Shown here one piece after another: positions 23,346 through 31,741 of a stretch of DNA of 34,585 nucleotides (positions within the stretch are counted from its first letter, which is position 1; the number at the start of each line of letters is the position of its first letter). Both the position numbers and the translations under genes were made by a program. The stretch lies in contig JANYIZ010000179.1 of the NCBI GenBank assembly GCA_025408445.1, positions 1 through 34,585 on the forward strand, read 5' to 3'. The stretch comes from Frigoribacterium sp. GTDB taxonomy: Bacteria > Actinomycetota > Actinomycetes > Actinomycetales > Microbacteriaceae. The notes under the pieces were generated by a model. It made no database searches. It had not been told where the DNA came from and was given only the letters and a program-made list of their open reading frames with translations.

Positions 23346-24725
23346 ATGGGGCACACTCGGCAGAGGAACATCGCGCTGCTCGTCGCCGGCACATTCTTCA
23401 TGGAAAACCTCGACGGCACGATCCTCACCACCGCCGCCCCGAGCATCGGTCGGTCGCTCGCTGTGCCATCGGTCGCGGTCGGCATTACGATTACGGCCTA
23501 CCTACTGACGCTCGCGGTGCTCATCCCGCTGAGCGGATGGATTACCCGGCGCCTCGGGTCCCGTCGCATTTTCCTTGCCGCCATTGCAATCTTCACCCTC
23601 GCCTCGGTGCTCTGTGCGCTCAGCACGAGCCTGCCCGAACTCACCATCATGAGGGTGTTGCAGGGCATCGGGGGAGCGATGATGGTGCCGGTCGGTCGGC
23701 TCGCAGTGCTCCGCGTCACCGACCGCGCCGATCTCATCCGCGCCATCGCCCTGCTCACTTGGCCGGCGCTCGTTGCGCCCATCGTCGCGCCTCTCGCCGG
23801 GGGGATCATCACGACCTACTTCACCTGGCACTGGATCTTCCTCATCAACGTGCCGCTCGGTATCGTGGCGTTTTTCGCCGCCCTGAGGATAATCCCCACG
23901 GAGGAGCGCGAGTCACCGCCCCGGCTGGACTGGCTGGGGCTCGTGCTCACCTGTACTGGACTCGGCTCGCTGGTCTATCTCGGCTCCCTGTTAGCGGAGC
24001 GCGATCCCGGGATGATCCTAACGATCGGCTGGGCGGTGGTCGGTTTCGGCTTGGTGGGCCTTGCCATCGCGCACCAGCTGCGCGCGCCACATCCGTTGCT
24101 CGACCTCCGCGCGTTGCGCATTGAGACCTTTCGCCTCTCGCACGCGGGCGGATCCCTGTTCCGGCTCACGGTGAACGCGGTTCCGTTCCTGCTGCCGCTA
24201 CTCTTCCAGGACGTCTTCGGATACTCGCCGCTACTCTCCGGTGCGCTCGTGCTTTTCGTATTTGTCGGTAACCTCGCCATCAAACCGGCGACCACCTCCC
24301 TTCTTCGCCGCTTCGGGTTTCCGGCGGTGATCGTTGCAGCCAGCGCCGCAGCCGCCCTGTCGATGGCGCTCATGGCATTGCTCTCCAGCTCGACCCCGTT
24401 ATGGGTCGTGATCGTGCTCCTCACCGCAAGCGGGGTGGCGCGCTCCACCGGTTTCACCGCGTACAACACCATCGCCTTCGCCGATGTGGAGCGGGTCGAG
24501 ATGACGGATGCCAACACCCTCGCCTCCACGCTGCAACAGCTCGCCGCGGGCTTCGGCGTGGCAGTCGGGGCGGTGGCCCTGCGACTGGGGGACAGCTTCG
24601 GGTCCGGCTCGGGCGCCTTCGGATTCGCGTTCGCGGTGCTCGCGCTGCTCACGGCACTTGCGACCGTGGAGGGGTTGCTTCTGTCGAAGAGCGCGGGGGA
24701 GAACATCCGTCCGGCGCGGGGGTAG
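23346..24725 (+). CDS. DHA2-family (14-helix) MFS drug exporter
   Basis: This 459-residue protein has about 14 hydrophobic segments. It begins LLVAGTFFMENLDGTILTTAAPSIG, the usual EmrB/QacA opening with the first-helix Asp. Motif A (GWITRRLGSRRIF) follows helix 2, and motif C-like sequence with LAGGIITTYFTWHWIFLINVPLG follows helix 5. Family members expel hydrophobic or cationic compounds using the proton gradient. ATG 23346 is chosen because conserved sequence begins there; an upstream extension overlaps the SOUL gene. Confidence 0.88.
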   Translation: MGHTRQRNIALLVAGTFFMENLDGTILTTAAPSIGRSLAVPSVAVGITITAYLLTLAVLIPLSGWITRRLGSRRIFLAAIAIFTLASVLCALSTSLPELTIMRVLQGIGGAMMVPVGRLAVLRVTDRADLIRAIALLTWPALVAPIVAPLAGGIITTYFTWHWIFLINVPLGIVAFFAALRIIPTEERESPPRLDWLGLVLTCTGLGSLVYLGSLLAERDPGMILTIGWAVVGFGLVGLAIAHQLRAPHPLLDLRALRIETFRLSHAGGSLFRLTVNAVPFLLPLLFQDVFGYSPLLSGALVLFVFVGNLAIKPATTSLLRRFGFPAVIVAASAAAALSMALMALLSSSTPLWVVIVLLTASGVARSTGFTAYNTIAFADVERVEMTDANTLASTLQQLAAGFGVAVGAVALRLGDSFGSGSGAFGFAFAVLALLTALATVEGLLLSKSAGENIRPARG

Positions 24726-25254
24726 TGGTGCGAGGGGCGTGTGAGTGCCCGCCACGGCGTTCGCGCAGCGCAGCGCAGCGCGGATGTTGGGGGCGGATGC
24801 CTCCTCCGACGCGCTGCCTGCCCGGGGTAACCGGCCGCGGTGTCATCCGGATTTCTGCTCGCGGCATCCGCGTCCGCGCTCGACATCATCACGACCCGTC
24901 TACCCCCGTAAAACTGCTGTTGAACGGCGACTTTGACGAGAATCTGATGTTGAACGCGCATGTCCGGCCGACTTCCGCCGTCATCACCGCGATCCCGATC
25001 CCTGAGACTCGTCCCCGACGAACTCGGCGACGGCAGTCATCAAGGAACCCATCGGATGGTGCAGGCGATTTCTACCGGATGGTCACCGGCACGCACAGGT
25101 CCCCGGTTGACACACCGTGAAAGACCCGCTTTGGCGGTGACGTGCACCTGTCCTGGGAGACTCCGAATCGGAGCCGAAGCGTCCTCAGAAGCTGACGGGG
25201 TGGTGGCTCAGTCCCCAGCGCGCTCGTATCCGCCGGCTCTGCTAACCTAAGAAA
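24726..25254. other. Intergenic region upstream of rpsO
   Basis: About 530 bp without a supportable gene. It holds a short run of GCGCA units near 24762-24783, a small palindrome CTCCGAATCGGAG near 25161, and at its right end the candidate rpsO -10 box TAACCT (25243-25248). In many actinobacteria ribF and truB lie here; neither is present. Confidence 0.5.
25243..25248 (+). promoter_or_regulatory. Probable -10 box of rpsO
   Basis: TAACCT lies about 87 bases before the rpsO GTG. It would give a leader of about 80 nt ending in the ribosome-binding site GAGAGGGG. Confidence 0.5.
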
Positions 25255-25334
25255 GTTGCCGTCTAGCGGCCGCGGAAAAAGAGAGCTTGCACCTTCAGTG
25301 ACAGGCACCGCGCAACGAGTGAGAGGGGTAATCT

Positions 25335-25604
25335 GTGCCATTAGCACCAGAAGCCAAGAAGATAATCATCGACGAGTACGCCACCCATCCCGGCGATACC
25401 GGGAGCCCCGAGGTGCAGGTCGCAATGCTGACCGCACGCATCAAGGATCTCACCGAGCACCTGAAGGAGCACAAGCACGACCACCACTCCCGTCGTGGTC
25501 TGCTGCTGCTCGTTGGGCAGCGCCGTCGCTTGCTTGGCTACCTGCAGGACATCGATATCGCGCGATACCGCACGCTCATTGAGCGCCTCGGGCTGCGCCG
25601 CTAG
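25335..25604 (+). CDS. rpsO: 30S ribosomal protein S15
   Basis: This 89-residue protein is the standard length of S15. It contains the family hallmark [17 protein letters not shown], the [25 protein letters not shown] rRNA-binding helix region and ends in LGLRR. It binds 16S rRNA early in small-subunit assembly. GTG start with GAGAGGGG six bases upstream. A strong hairpin follows. Its usual neighbour pnp is 7.8 kb downstream. Confidence 0.98.
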   Translation: MPLAPEAKKIIIDEYATHPGDTGSPEVQVAMLTARIKDLTEHLKEHKHDHHSRRGLLLLVGQRRRLLGYLQDIDIARYRTLIERLGLRR

Positions 25605-25619
25605 TCTCCTGCGTGTGGC

Positions 25620-25652
25620 CGAAAGCCGTCATCCTTTGGATGGCGGCTTTCG
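25620..25652 (+). terminator. rpsO terminator hairpin
   Basis: Arms 25620-25634 and 25638-25652 pair over 15 bp with one G.T wobble around a TTT loop, 16 bases after the rpsO stop. The U-tract is poor, as is common in high-GC actinobacteria. Confidence 0.75.
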
Positions 25653-25771
25653 TCATTGTGTGAACGCCGCAAATCAGCCCTCCGCTGTCAGTTACCTGTG
25701 AAGCGCCTCTGAGGAATCATCCGATGCCTTTTTGCGTTTACTAGTTGAGGAACAGCACAGGGAGGTCCCAC

Positions 25772-26224
25772 ATGGGAAGAGTTAACGAAGAAGTCGAGGC
25801 CGAGAACGGCACCGTTCTCAAATACCAGCACCACGCCAACGGGCGAGGTTTTGTGTCGCCGAAGGCGCGGGTGCAGGCGAGCACTTTTGTGGCCGCGACG
25901 GCATATATAGAGGCGGATGCCCGGATAGGCGACAACGGTACGATCGGCTCTGGCAGTTGGATCGATCAGGGAGTTGTGCTGGGTGAACGAGTGTTCATCG
26001 GGCAAAACGTGCACATCGGCCGTGACACCGTCGTGGGCAACGACGTGCGCCTCGGCAGCCACTCGCGAATTGGCACGAATGTGCGCATCGCGGGCGGGAT
26101 GCGCATCGACGCGGACGCCCAAGTGGCGGATGCTACCGTGCTCGGCACCCCTCGGGAGTCGGCCATGCCGGTGAAGCGTCCGGCGGCCCGGGTCAGCAGC
26201 TATGTGTCGGACAAGGCCGCGTAA
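25772..26224 (+). CDS. Left-handed beta-helix (hexapeptide repeat) protein
   Basis: This 150-residue protein has residues about 30-125 built of hexapeptide repeats (for example ARIGDNGTIGSG, VFIGQNVHIG, VRLGSHSRIG), which form a left-handed beta-helix as in gamma-carbonic anhydrases and acyltransferases. The His residues expected for a gamma-carbonic anhydrase metal site and a clear acyltransferase insertion loop are not obvious, so enzyme function is uncertain. ATG 25772 is preceded by AGGGAGG. A terminator follows 36 bases after the stop, so it is probably transcribed alone. Confidence 0.82.
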   Translation: MGRVNEEVEAENGTVLKYQHHANGRGFVSPKARVQASTFVAATAYIEADARIGDNGTIGSGSWIDQGVVLGERVFIGQNVHIGRDTVVGNDVRLGSHSRIGTNVRIAGGMRIDADAQVADATVLGTPRESAMPVKRPAARVSSYVSDKAA

Positions 26225-26259
26225 GGATTCCTCAAGCGTTTAGAGAAGCACTACAAGAG

Positions 26260-26287
26260 AGGCCGACCCCGCCAGGTCGGCCTTTCT
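26260..26287 (+). terminator. Rho-independent terminator of the beta-helix gene
   Basis: AGGCCGACC (26260-26268) and GGTCGGCCT (26275-26283) form a 9-bp perfect stem with a six-base loop, followed by a short T run. Confidence 0.75.
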
Positions 26288-26304
26288 GGGTGCGAGAGCC
26301 GCTA

Positions 26305-26925
26305 TTAGCGAGACTCCGCCGACGGGAATTCCGCCCCTCTGGCGACCACGGTGATCGCGTGGGTGGTAAGCACGGAGTCACCGCCGTAGCCATCCGTCCC
26401 GGCCATCGTGGCCTCGTGGCACCGACGCTCGCCCGAGACCACCGCGCGAACCTGGGCGACGTCGATCTGGCTGGTCCAGCGGCCGATGAGCACAGTTGCG
26501 ACTGCGTTTCCGGTGAAGTTCGTGACGGCGCGTTCCTCCGAGCTGAACCGGTCGATTCCCACGATCACGCCGACACCGTTGACGAGGTCCGGGCGGCAAG
26601 TCCCCAGGCCGCAAGCCAGCGTCGCGAGCCCTGCACCGGCAACACCCGCTGCGGCCTTCGAGGCGATGATCATGAGGGCGAGAAGGGTGAACAAAGGGCC
26701 CGTCGGCACGGTAAATCCGACCACCAACTTCGAGACACCGAGGTGCTCCATCCTGGGGATAAGGCGGAGGTGTGCCGGCTCGGCTGACGAGGTTCCCACG
26801 GTAAGCAGATATTCGCACCCGAGTACTTCATCAGGCTGAAGATATTTACTCCGCTGACGACCTCCAGCATGGTACCGAGATTGAGAACAAAGAAGATCGC
26901 ACCGGTGGTGCAACCAATGCTGGCC
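26305..26925 (-). pseudogene. dctA: Remnant of a DctA-type C4-dicarboxylate transporter
   Basis: Two minus-strand frames together read as the C-terminal half of a DctA/DAACS symporter: AIFFVLNLGTMLEVVSGVNIFSLMKY in one frame (about 26820-26910), then EYLLTVGTSSAEP and LIPRMEHLGVSKLVVGFTVPTG in another, joined by a frameshift near 26815-26830. After VPTG the expected YSFNLDG substrate-binding region of roughly 40 residues is missing and sequence resumes at LLALMIIASKAAAGVAGAG, with IVGIDRFSSEERAVTNFTGNAVATV after it. The N-terminal half is absent. The gene cannot make a working transporter. Confidence 0.82.
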
Positions 26926-26930
26926 GCTCG

Positions 26931-27243
26931 GTGCGGGGCACGCCGATCGATCTCGTAGTGCTCTACATGATGAATCTGCCCGACTGCCACGGACTCGAAC
27001 TGGCTCGGCGCATCCTCTCGGCGGAGATTCCGGTCGATATCATCGCAATCACGGCGGTGCGGGAAACGGATGTGGTGCGCACGGCAATCCGCGCCGGTGC
27101 CGGTCTCATTGGTGCAGGAGGGGGCCCTCGATCTATCGCGGGTCACCGTTCGTCGCTATCTCGATTACCTCGCCGATAGTTCTCGGGCGATCCGCACGCC
27201 GCGCTGCGGGGCCCCTGGCCGACCAGAATTCGAACACCACTGT
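26931..27243 (+). pseudogene. Remnant of a CitB/DctR-type response regulator
   Basis: IDLVVLYMMNLPDCHGLELA and VDIIAITAVRETDVVRTAIRAGA are the middle of a receiver domain of the DcuR/CitB type. The phosphoacceptor position reads Tyr with one extra residue (LYMMNLPD instead of LDMNLPD). After about 27120 a second frame gives LSRVTVRRYLDYLADSSRA and GAPGRPEFE, the end of the usual C-terminal helix-turn-helix. Start, linker and part of the DNA-binding domain are gone. Such regulators control dicarboxylate transporters, which fits the adjacent dctA remnant. Confidence 0.75.
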
Positions 27244-27277
27244 GTTGGTCGTACCCACGGACCCAGTCGCGCGCGGA

Positions 27278-27307
27278 GGACTGCTCGGTTCGGGACTGCT
27301 CGATTCG
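27278..27307. repeat. Two tandem 15-bp repeats upstream of the gene at 27345
   Basis: GGACTGCTCGGTTCG (27278-27292) and GGACTGCTCGATTCG (27293-27307) differ at one base. They end 25 bases before the -10 box TAGCAT. Confidence 0.9.
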
Positions 27308-27332
27308 CAGCATCCGTATCCCCGCCACTCGG

Positions 27333-27344
27333 TAGCATTCACGC
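27333..27344 (+). promoter_or_regulatory. Leaderless promoter for the gene at 27345
   Basis: TAGCAT at 27333-27338 is followed by exactly six bases and the ATG. Confidence 0.6.
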
Positions 27345-27773
27345 ATGGCTTTCTGGAATCGCGCGCCCGTCGACACGTCCCTTCCGAGAGACGACCGAGG
27401 CTCCGGGTCGTTCGACGACTACAGGTTCAACCTGCTACCGAATAAGACACGGACGACCCTGCGGCTTGCCAACAGCACCCCGCACCAGGAGGAACTCCAG
27501 CGCATCATTGACAGCGGAGAATCAGAGCTCGAAACGGCGATTTCGCGCCGGACTGCTGAGGAGGAGCGCACGGATGCCCCGATGGACATCCGACTTTTTT
27601 CCGGATCACGGGTGACCGGCGTTGTAGGCAGGATCCCGCGCGGACTAGAACCGGTCATCGATGAGGCTCTCGGCCGTCTCGACGGTGCCGGCAAGAAAGC
27701 CCGCATCCCGGCATCCGTTCAGAAGACCCGGAGCGGATGGCGCGTCGACCTACTCATCGGCCGGACGCGCTGA
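27345..27773 (+). CDS. Hypothetical protein, 142 residues
   Basis: No family is recognised with confidence. The first 85 residues are hydrophilic and probably helical (EELQRIIDSGESELETAISRR). Residues about 88-142 look like a small beta-rich domain (IRLFSGSRVTGVVGRIPRGL, then SGWRVDLLIGR), somewhat like HIRAN-type modules. No signal peptide or membrane segment. Strong third-position bias and a leaderless promoter support a real gene. Confidence 0.7.
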   Translation: MAFWNRAPVDTSLPRDDRGSGSFDDYRFNLLPNKTRTTLRLANSTPHQEELQRIIDSGESELETAISRRTAEEERTDAPMDIRLFSGSRVTGVVGRIPRGLEPVIDEALGRLDGAGKKARIPASVQKTRSGWRVDLLIGRTR

Positions 27774-27824
27774 CCCACTCATCGAGACGAAGGCCCGATC
27801 CGGTCCATGGTGGGAGAATCGGCC

Positions 27825-28508
27825 ATGGCGATCCTTCCGAGACGCGCCCGAGCATCGGCGCTCGACCATAGGGCACTCACTTCTCGCGTGCTCCATAGCC
27901 TGGTGGCGATGCTGGCCGGCATCGTCCTCTTGGCCGGCTGCGCGCCGGTCACCCGCTCAGCCGAGCTCTCATTAGCCGAGCGCGCCGCGATCCGTGTCGA
28001 CCTACAGGCCGAACACTGGAGGATCGTGACCTCGCAGTTTCCCGACGCGAAGCGCCCGCACGTGATCGTTGCTCATACTGCAAATGAGGGCGACTGGCAG
28101 GCGTCGATGGTCGACTGCCTGCGTGCCGAAGGATTCACAGTCTTCGTCGATGGCCGTTACTTCCAGTTCGGCCATACCGCGGGGCGGACCGCAGAGGACT
28201 TCGCAGTCGTGACCTATCGGTGCATCGTGCGCTATCCCACCTCCGAAGACGTTATGTACTATCTCGACCGTGACCGCCTCGAGGCGCTCTATCGCTACTA
28301 CGTCGGCACCGTTCGACCCTGCCTTTTGGTATCGGGCGTGCCCTCGGAGGCCCCGCCGAGCTTGTTCAAGTTCCTGCGGAGCGCTCAGGCGCGAGAGAGT
28401 TGGAATCCCTACCGGCTCGCTTGGAACAGCTCCATGCCAACGACTCGCCTCGCCTTCATCCAGAAACTCTGTCCGCCCCTGCCCGGATGGATGGATCTCG
28501 CCCCGTAA
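27825..28508 (+). CDS. Putative lipoprotein, tandem family member 1
   Basis: This 227-residue protein has a lipobox, VLLAGC, with Cys39 as the probable lipidated residue after a longer than usual N-region. The mature part shares with the next two genes four cysteines in fixed context (MVDCLRAEGF, VTYRCIVRYP, VRPCLLVSG, KLCPPLPGWMDL), the pattern RPHVIV, and a WNPY motif. No known domain recognised. ATG 27825 has GGGAGA seven bases upstream; ATG 27807 is possible. Presumably anchored on the outer face of the cytoplasmic membrane. Confidence 0.78.
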   Translation: MAILPRRARASALDHRALTSRVLHSLVAMLAGIVLLAGCAPVTRSAELSLAERAAIRVDLQAEHWRIVTSQFPDAKRPHVIVAHTANEGDWQASMVDCLRAEGFTVFVDGRYFQFGHTAGRTAEDFAVVTYRCIVRYPTSEDVMYYLDRDRLEALYRYYVGTVRPCLLVSGVPSEAPPSLFKFLRSAQARESWNPYRLAWNSSMPTTRLAFIQKLCPPLPGWMDLAP

Positions 28509-28587
28509 AGCCCAACCCGTGAAGCCCAACCCGGCTCGCCATCCGGGTGCACGACCAATCACCAGAATCCGCTGCCACACTCTGGCC

Positions 28588-29226
28588 ATGGGCCGACTTC
28601 GCGCAACAGTGGCAATCGCCGCGGTGGTGACAGGGATCACCCTGCTCGGTGGGTGCGTGCCCGTGAGTGGTGAATCGGGTGCAGTCGTATTCACTGATCG
28701 CCAACGAGCGTCCATCCGCACCACGATCCTCGACTCGAAATGGTCGCCAGTCGCGACGGAGTATCCCGAGGCGATCCGCCCGGAGGTCACCATGATGGTG
28801 ACGGTTCCCGATCACGACTGGCCAGATGCCATGGTGGAGTGCCTGAGGTTGGCCGGGATCGTGGCCCACGTTGTGAACGGGAGTGCTGTCTACGGCAGTG
28901 CGGGTCAAACCCCGCTCGAGGTGGCAGTGAGCTTCTACTCCTGCGAGGCGGGGCATCCGGCGGAGTCCCAGGTGGCGTCGTATTTCACGCCTGAACAGTC
29001 CGCCGCTCTCTATGACTACCACCTCCGGGTAGTTCGGCCGTGTCTGCTGAGCGCCGGAGCGCCGTCGCCAGCCTCGCCTGACCGGTCGGCTGCTGTGGGC
29101 CTCGCGGGGCTGGCCGGGTGGAATCCCTATCAAGTGATCTGGACCAGCAGCATATCTGCCCAGACCCGGACCTATCTTGAACAGCGCTGCCCGCCGACGC
29201 CGACCTGGCTCAACCTGAAACCGTGA
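28588..29226 (+). CDS. Putative lipoprotein, tandem family member 2
   Basis: This 212-residue protein has a signal peptide MGRLRATVAIAAVVTGITL ending in the lipobox LLGGC. It has the same four-cysteine frame as its neighbours: VECLRLAGI, YSCEAGHP, VRPCLLSAG and QRCPPTPTWLNL, plus RPEV and WNPY. Closest to member 3. The start is supported by CACACT six bases upstream; a longer open frame overlaps member 1 and is not needed. Overlaps member 3 by four bases (GTGA). Function unknown. Confidence 0.8.
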   Translation: MGRLRATVAIAAVVTGITLLGGCVPVSGESGAVVFTDRQRASIRTTILDSKWSPVATEYPEAIRPEVTMMVTVPDHDWPDAMVECLRLAGIVAHVVNGSAVYGSAGQTPLEVAVSFYSCEAGHPAESQVASYFTPEQSAALYDYHLRVVRPCLLSAGAPSPASPDRSAAVGLAGLAGWNPYQVIWTSSISAQTRTYLEQRCPPTPTWLNLKP

Positions 29227-29888
29227 CAACCTCCGGCCGCAGGGTAGTTGTCGCTGTCACGGTTGTCGCCTGCGTGTTGCTCCTCGCGGGCTGTGCGGAA
29301 GCCCCTGCCCTCGATCCGCTTGGACCGCAACGCCGGGAGCAGATCCGGCAGTCCATCCTTGACATCCATTGGGCGGATGTCGTGAAGGACTATCCGGACG
29401 CGCTGCGCCCTGAGGTGCCCGCGATGGGTCCCGTGACCGACCACGATCAGCGCGAGGTGGTCTACACCTGCCTTCGGGCCAGCGGCATCCCGGCATCACG
29501 CACCGACAACGGTTTCCGCTACAACTCGAGCCTCGGCCAGTCCCAGCTCGAGTTCGAGGCGGAGAAGTACGTCTGTGAGGCGACTTCCCCGAGCGAATCG
29601 GAGGTGGTGTCGTACCTCAGTGGAAGCTCCCGGGCCGCGCTGTTTGACTACCAGCGGAAGATCGTGCGACCGTGCCTCCTCTCCACCGGCGCGAAGTCCC
29701 CGGCGCCGCCGGATGGAGGCCCGGCCTACTACCAGTCCGCGGCCCTCGCCGCGTGGGATCCCTATATGCAAATTCTGGCCGCGAAGCCGCGCTCTCGTGA
29801 CGTCGCCTATTTCGAGCAACGCTGTCCTCCCCTCCCGCCCTGGCTTGACCTCAGCACGGCGGAATTGTCCAGAGCATCAAAGCGCTAA
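29223..29888 (+). CDS. Putative lipoprotein, tandem family member 3
   Basis: This 221-residue protein has a signal peptide (RRVVVAVTVVACVLLLAGC) with lipobox Cys24. The four family cysteines recur (VYTCLRASGI, YVCEATSP, VRPCLLSTG, QRCPPLPPWLDL) with RPEV and, in place of WNPY, WDPY. The GTG start is coupled to the end of member 2 through GTGA. Its C-terminus extends past the family end (STAELSRASKR). Nothing adjacent indicates the role. Confidence 0.8.
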   Translation: MTTSGRRVVVAVTVVACVLLLAGCAEAPALDPLGPQRREQIRQSILDIHWADVVKDYPDALRPEVPAMGPVTDHDQREVVYTCLRASGIPASRTDNGFRYNSSLGQSQLEFEAEKYVCEATSPSESEVVSYLSGSSRAALFDYQRKIVRPCLLSTGAKSPAPPDGGPAYYQSAALAAWDPYMQILAAKPRSRDVAYFEQRCPPLPPWLDLSTAELSRASKR

Positions 29889-30059
29889 CGGCGAATTCCC
29901 ATGAGATGTGCGACGACTCGAAGTCCGTAGTGCGACATCGAGCAGTCACAGAACGCTGGTATTTATCGCCAAACTCCACTGCTGATGCGTGTGAGTTCTG
30001 CAGCTCACACTCGATCGTTATTGGGCAGCTGCGTCGGCCGCGGCGCTGCTCCCGAAACT

Positions 30060-30111
30060 GTGAATCGCCGCGCTAACTGGCGGCTCCCTCGCGGCGCTAA
30101 TTGGCGCATCA
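30060..30111. repeat. Imperfect direct repeat near the lipoprotein cluster end
   Basis: GCGCTAACTGGCG and GCGCTAATTGGCG occur about 27 bases apart in the 250-bp gap after the lipoprotein cluster. No gene is visible in this gap. Confidence 0.6.
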
Positions 30112-30140
30112 GCCGGCCACGAATCGGGGAACCAGGAGAA

Positions 30141-30635
30141 TCACGGCTTGCCTTCATCAAATAATGGGCGGCTGAAGAAGACAAACCCTTTCTGTCTGTG
30201 CGTCTCGATTAGGCCAGCCTTCTCAAGCACCCGCCGAGAAGCACCGTTGCCTAGCTCCGTGTCAGCGGCTGCCATGCGTGCTCCATGTGTAATCGCGACT
30301 TCCAGCGCGGCTCTTACGGCTTCAGTGGCAAGTCCTACCCCACGTGCTGCCGGTATTAGGCCATAGCCAAATTCAATGCGACCAGTTGTGTCGGGCCGGC
30401 CACGGAATCCAAAGCCGCCCACGGCGAGTTCATCCGATTTCCGGCGAATCAGGTACATCGTAAAAAAGGGATCCGGCGCTGGTCCGGCGGCAAGAGATCG
30501 GAGAGGACCGAGCTCATCCTCGAAGGGATACTCCGCGTGCCACCGGTCGCTTAGAGCTCGCTCGCCGCTAACAATCCGCCTCGCCAACTCGGGCGTGATG
30601 CTCTCTAAAAGTAACCGCTCGGTTTCGATCTTCAT
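30141..30635 (-). CDS. GNAT-family N-acetyltransferase (RimJ/RimL-like)
   Basis: This 164-residue protein begins with IETERLLLESITPE, the usual start of RimJ/RimL-type acetyltransferases. Strand and acetyl-CoA loop sequences follow: GRIEFGYGLIPAARGVGLATEAVRA (RGVGLAT as the Q/RxxGxG/A loop) and ELGNGASRRVLEKAGL (Asn-x-x-S/A-x-x-V motif). Substrate unknown; small-molecule or peptide N-termini are typical. ATG 30635 is chosen because homology starts there and GAGAAT lies seven bases before it. Base composition is less GC-rich than upstream genes. Confidence 0.87.
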   Translation of the reverse strand: MKIETERLLLESITPELARRIVSGERALSDRWHAEYPFEDELGPLRSLAAGPAPDPFFTMYLIRRKSDELAVGGFGFRGRPDTTGRIEFGYGLIPAARGVGLATEAVRAALEVAITHGARMAAADTELGNGASRRVLEKAGLIETHRQKGFVFFSRPLFDEGKP

Positions 30636-31354
30636 GGCTGTAATTCTCGCACTGCGCTCGGATCCCTCATTAATAAAAGAACGATACGCAATTACCCGAA
30701 TAACCGTCCACCGGACTTGTTTGCCATGCATATCCGAGACCGTCGATTCGTGTTTTATGGCTCCTGTCCGTGACCCATCGTCCCCAAAACATCCGATGGG
30801 AGCGTAATCCCTTCGACCCTCTCCCGGTAAGCGCGAAGGGCATGCATCAAGCCCCGCACTTCAATAGCAGCCCCTCGGGCTGCCCGCGGATACGGCGGCA
30901 GGATGACTATCGAGCTGCAAGCGTCCCCCGAACCAGAGTCTCTGCTACCAGCTAGCGGGCGCGAGATAGTCATGTTTCGCGAGCTCAACCCCAAAGGCGC
31001 CACTCTCGACTAGCAGTGAGCGACGAGACGAAACCCCACCAGGGAAGACCCGCAAATGCCCAAAAAAGCATTGCGTCCACATCTCTCTGAAGCCCGTGGC
31101 TTGAACTCAGCCTCATCGGCCACATAACGCCGCTCAAACCACGCCATTCACCTTTGCGACTCACATGCGGAGCTCGGTCATCGCGGGAGATGTCCGTAGG
31201 GGGTCCGGCTTGCGAACAACTGCCAGGCCACTTTCGCATGGTGTCGGCTATTGCGATCTAGCGAGTGAGGATCACTAGCGCAATGATGCCTTATGGCTGA
31301 AGAGAAACCGTTTGTGCCGTTTCGACCGACCCCCGTGACTTTTCCGGATTTCCA
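30636..31354. other. Stretch with at most one small uncertain gene
   Basis: About 720 bp of lower GC content. A minus-strand frame from ATG 30973 to 30755 (72 codons, ending VRGLMHALRAYRERVEGITL...) looks protein-like but has only modest codon bias and no known domain. On the plus strand a 33-codon frame starts at 31293. Neither is reported as a gene. Confidence 0.4.
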
Positions 31355-31741
31355 ATGCCCTCGACCGTGCCAAGTGGGCTGCGACTGGAATTGAGTCGTT
31401 CGCGCATCATCGAAGGGAAAGACGGCGAGTTCGGCGAGTGGATGGAAATGCTCAACAACCGTTATGACCAAGCCTTGCAGCGATTTCTGCTGAGCGATCG
31501 GTTTTTTGAAGCGACTTTTCGCCATCGAGAAGCGGATGGTTCCCTCTGGATTTACCACCTGAGCCTCACTGGCGAGATTGGTGGAGGTCTCAACGAGTCA
31601 CATCGAATCGACGCCGATCACGCCGCTTTCTCTTACCGGGTCAAGGAACCGGGTTGGGAAGAATTAGAGCCCAAATTCATGCTGACACCCGGCCATATCC
31701 TCGCGGCTATGACTACGTGGGGCCACACCGGTAATCAGTAA
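31355..31741 (+). CDS. DUF6176-like hypothetical protein
   Basis: This 128-residue protein has sequence LRLELSRSRIIEGKDGEFGEWMEMLNNRYDQAL followed by FFEATFRHREADGSLWIYHLSL, which resembles the DUF6176 family, small cytoplasmic proteins of unknown function. No signal peptide. The start is uncertain: ATG 31355 and GTG 31367 are both possible and no clear ribosome-binding site is seen. Confidence 0.6.
   Translation: MPSTVPSGLRLELSRSRIIEGKDGEFGEWMEMLNNRYDQALQRFLLSDRFFEATFRHREADGSLWIYHLSLTGEIGGGLNESHRIDADHAAFSYRVKEPGWEELEPKFMLTPGHILAAMTTWGHTGNQ

Noticed and set aside
31293-31394. A 33-codon frame beginning MAEEKPFVPFRP
   Set aside because: It overlaps the DUF6176-like gene out of frame, has no clear ribosome-binding site and is too short to judge.
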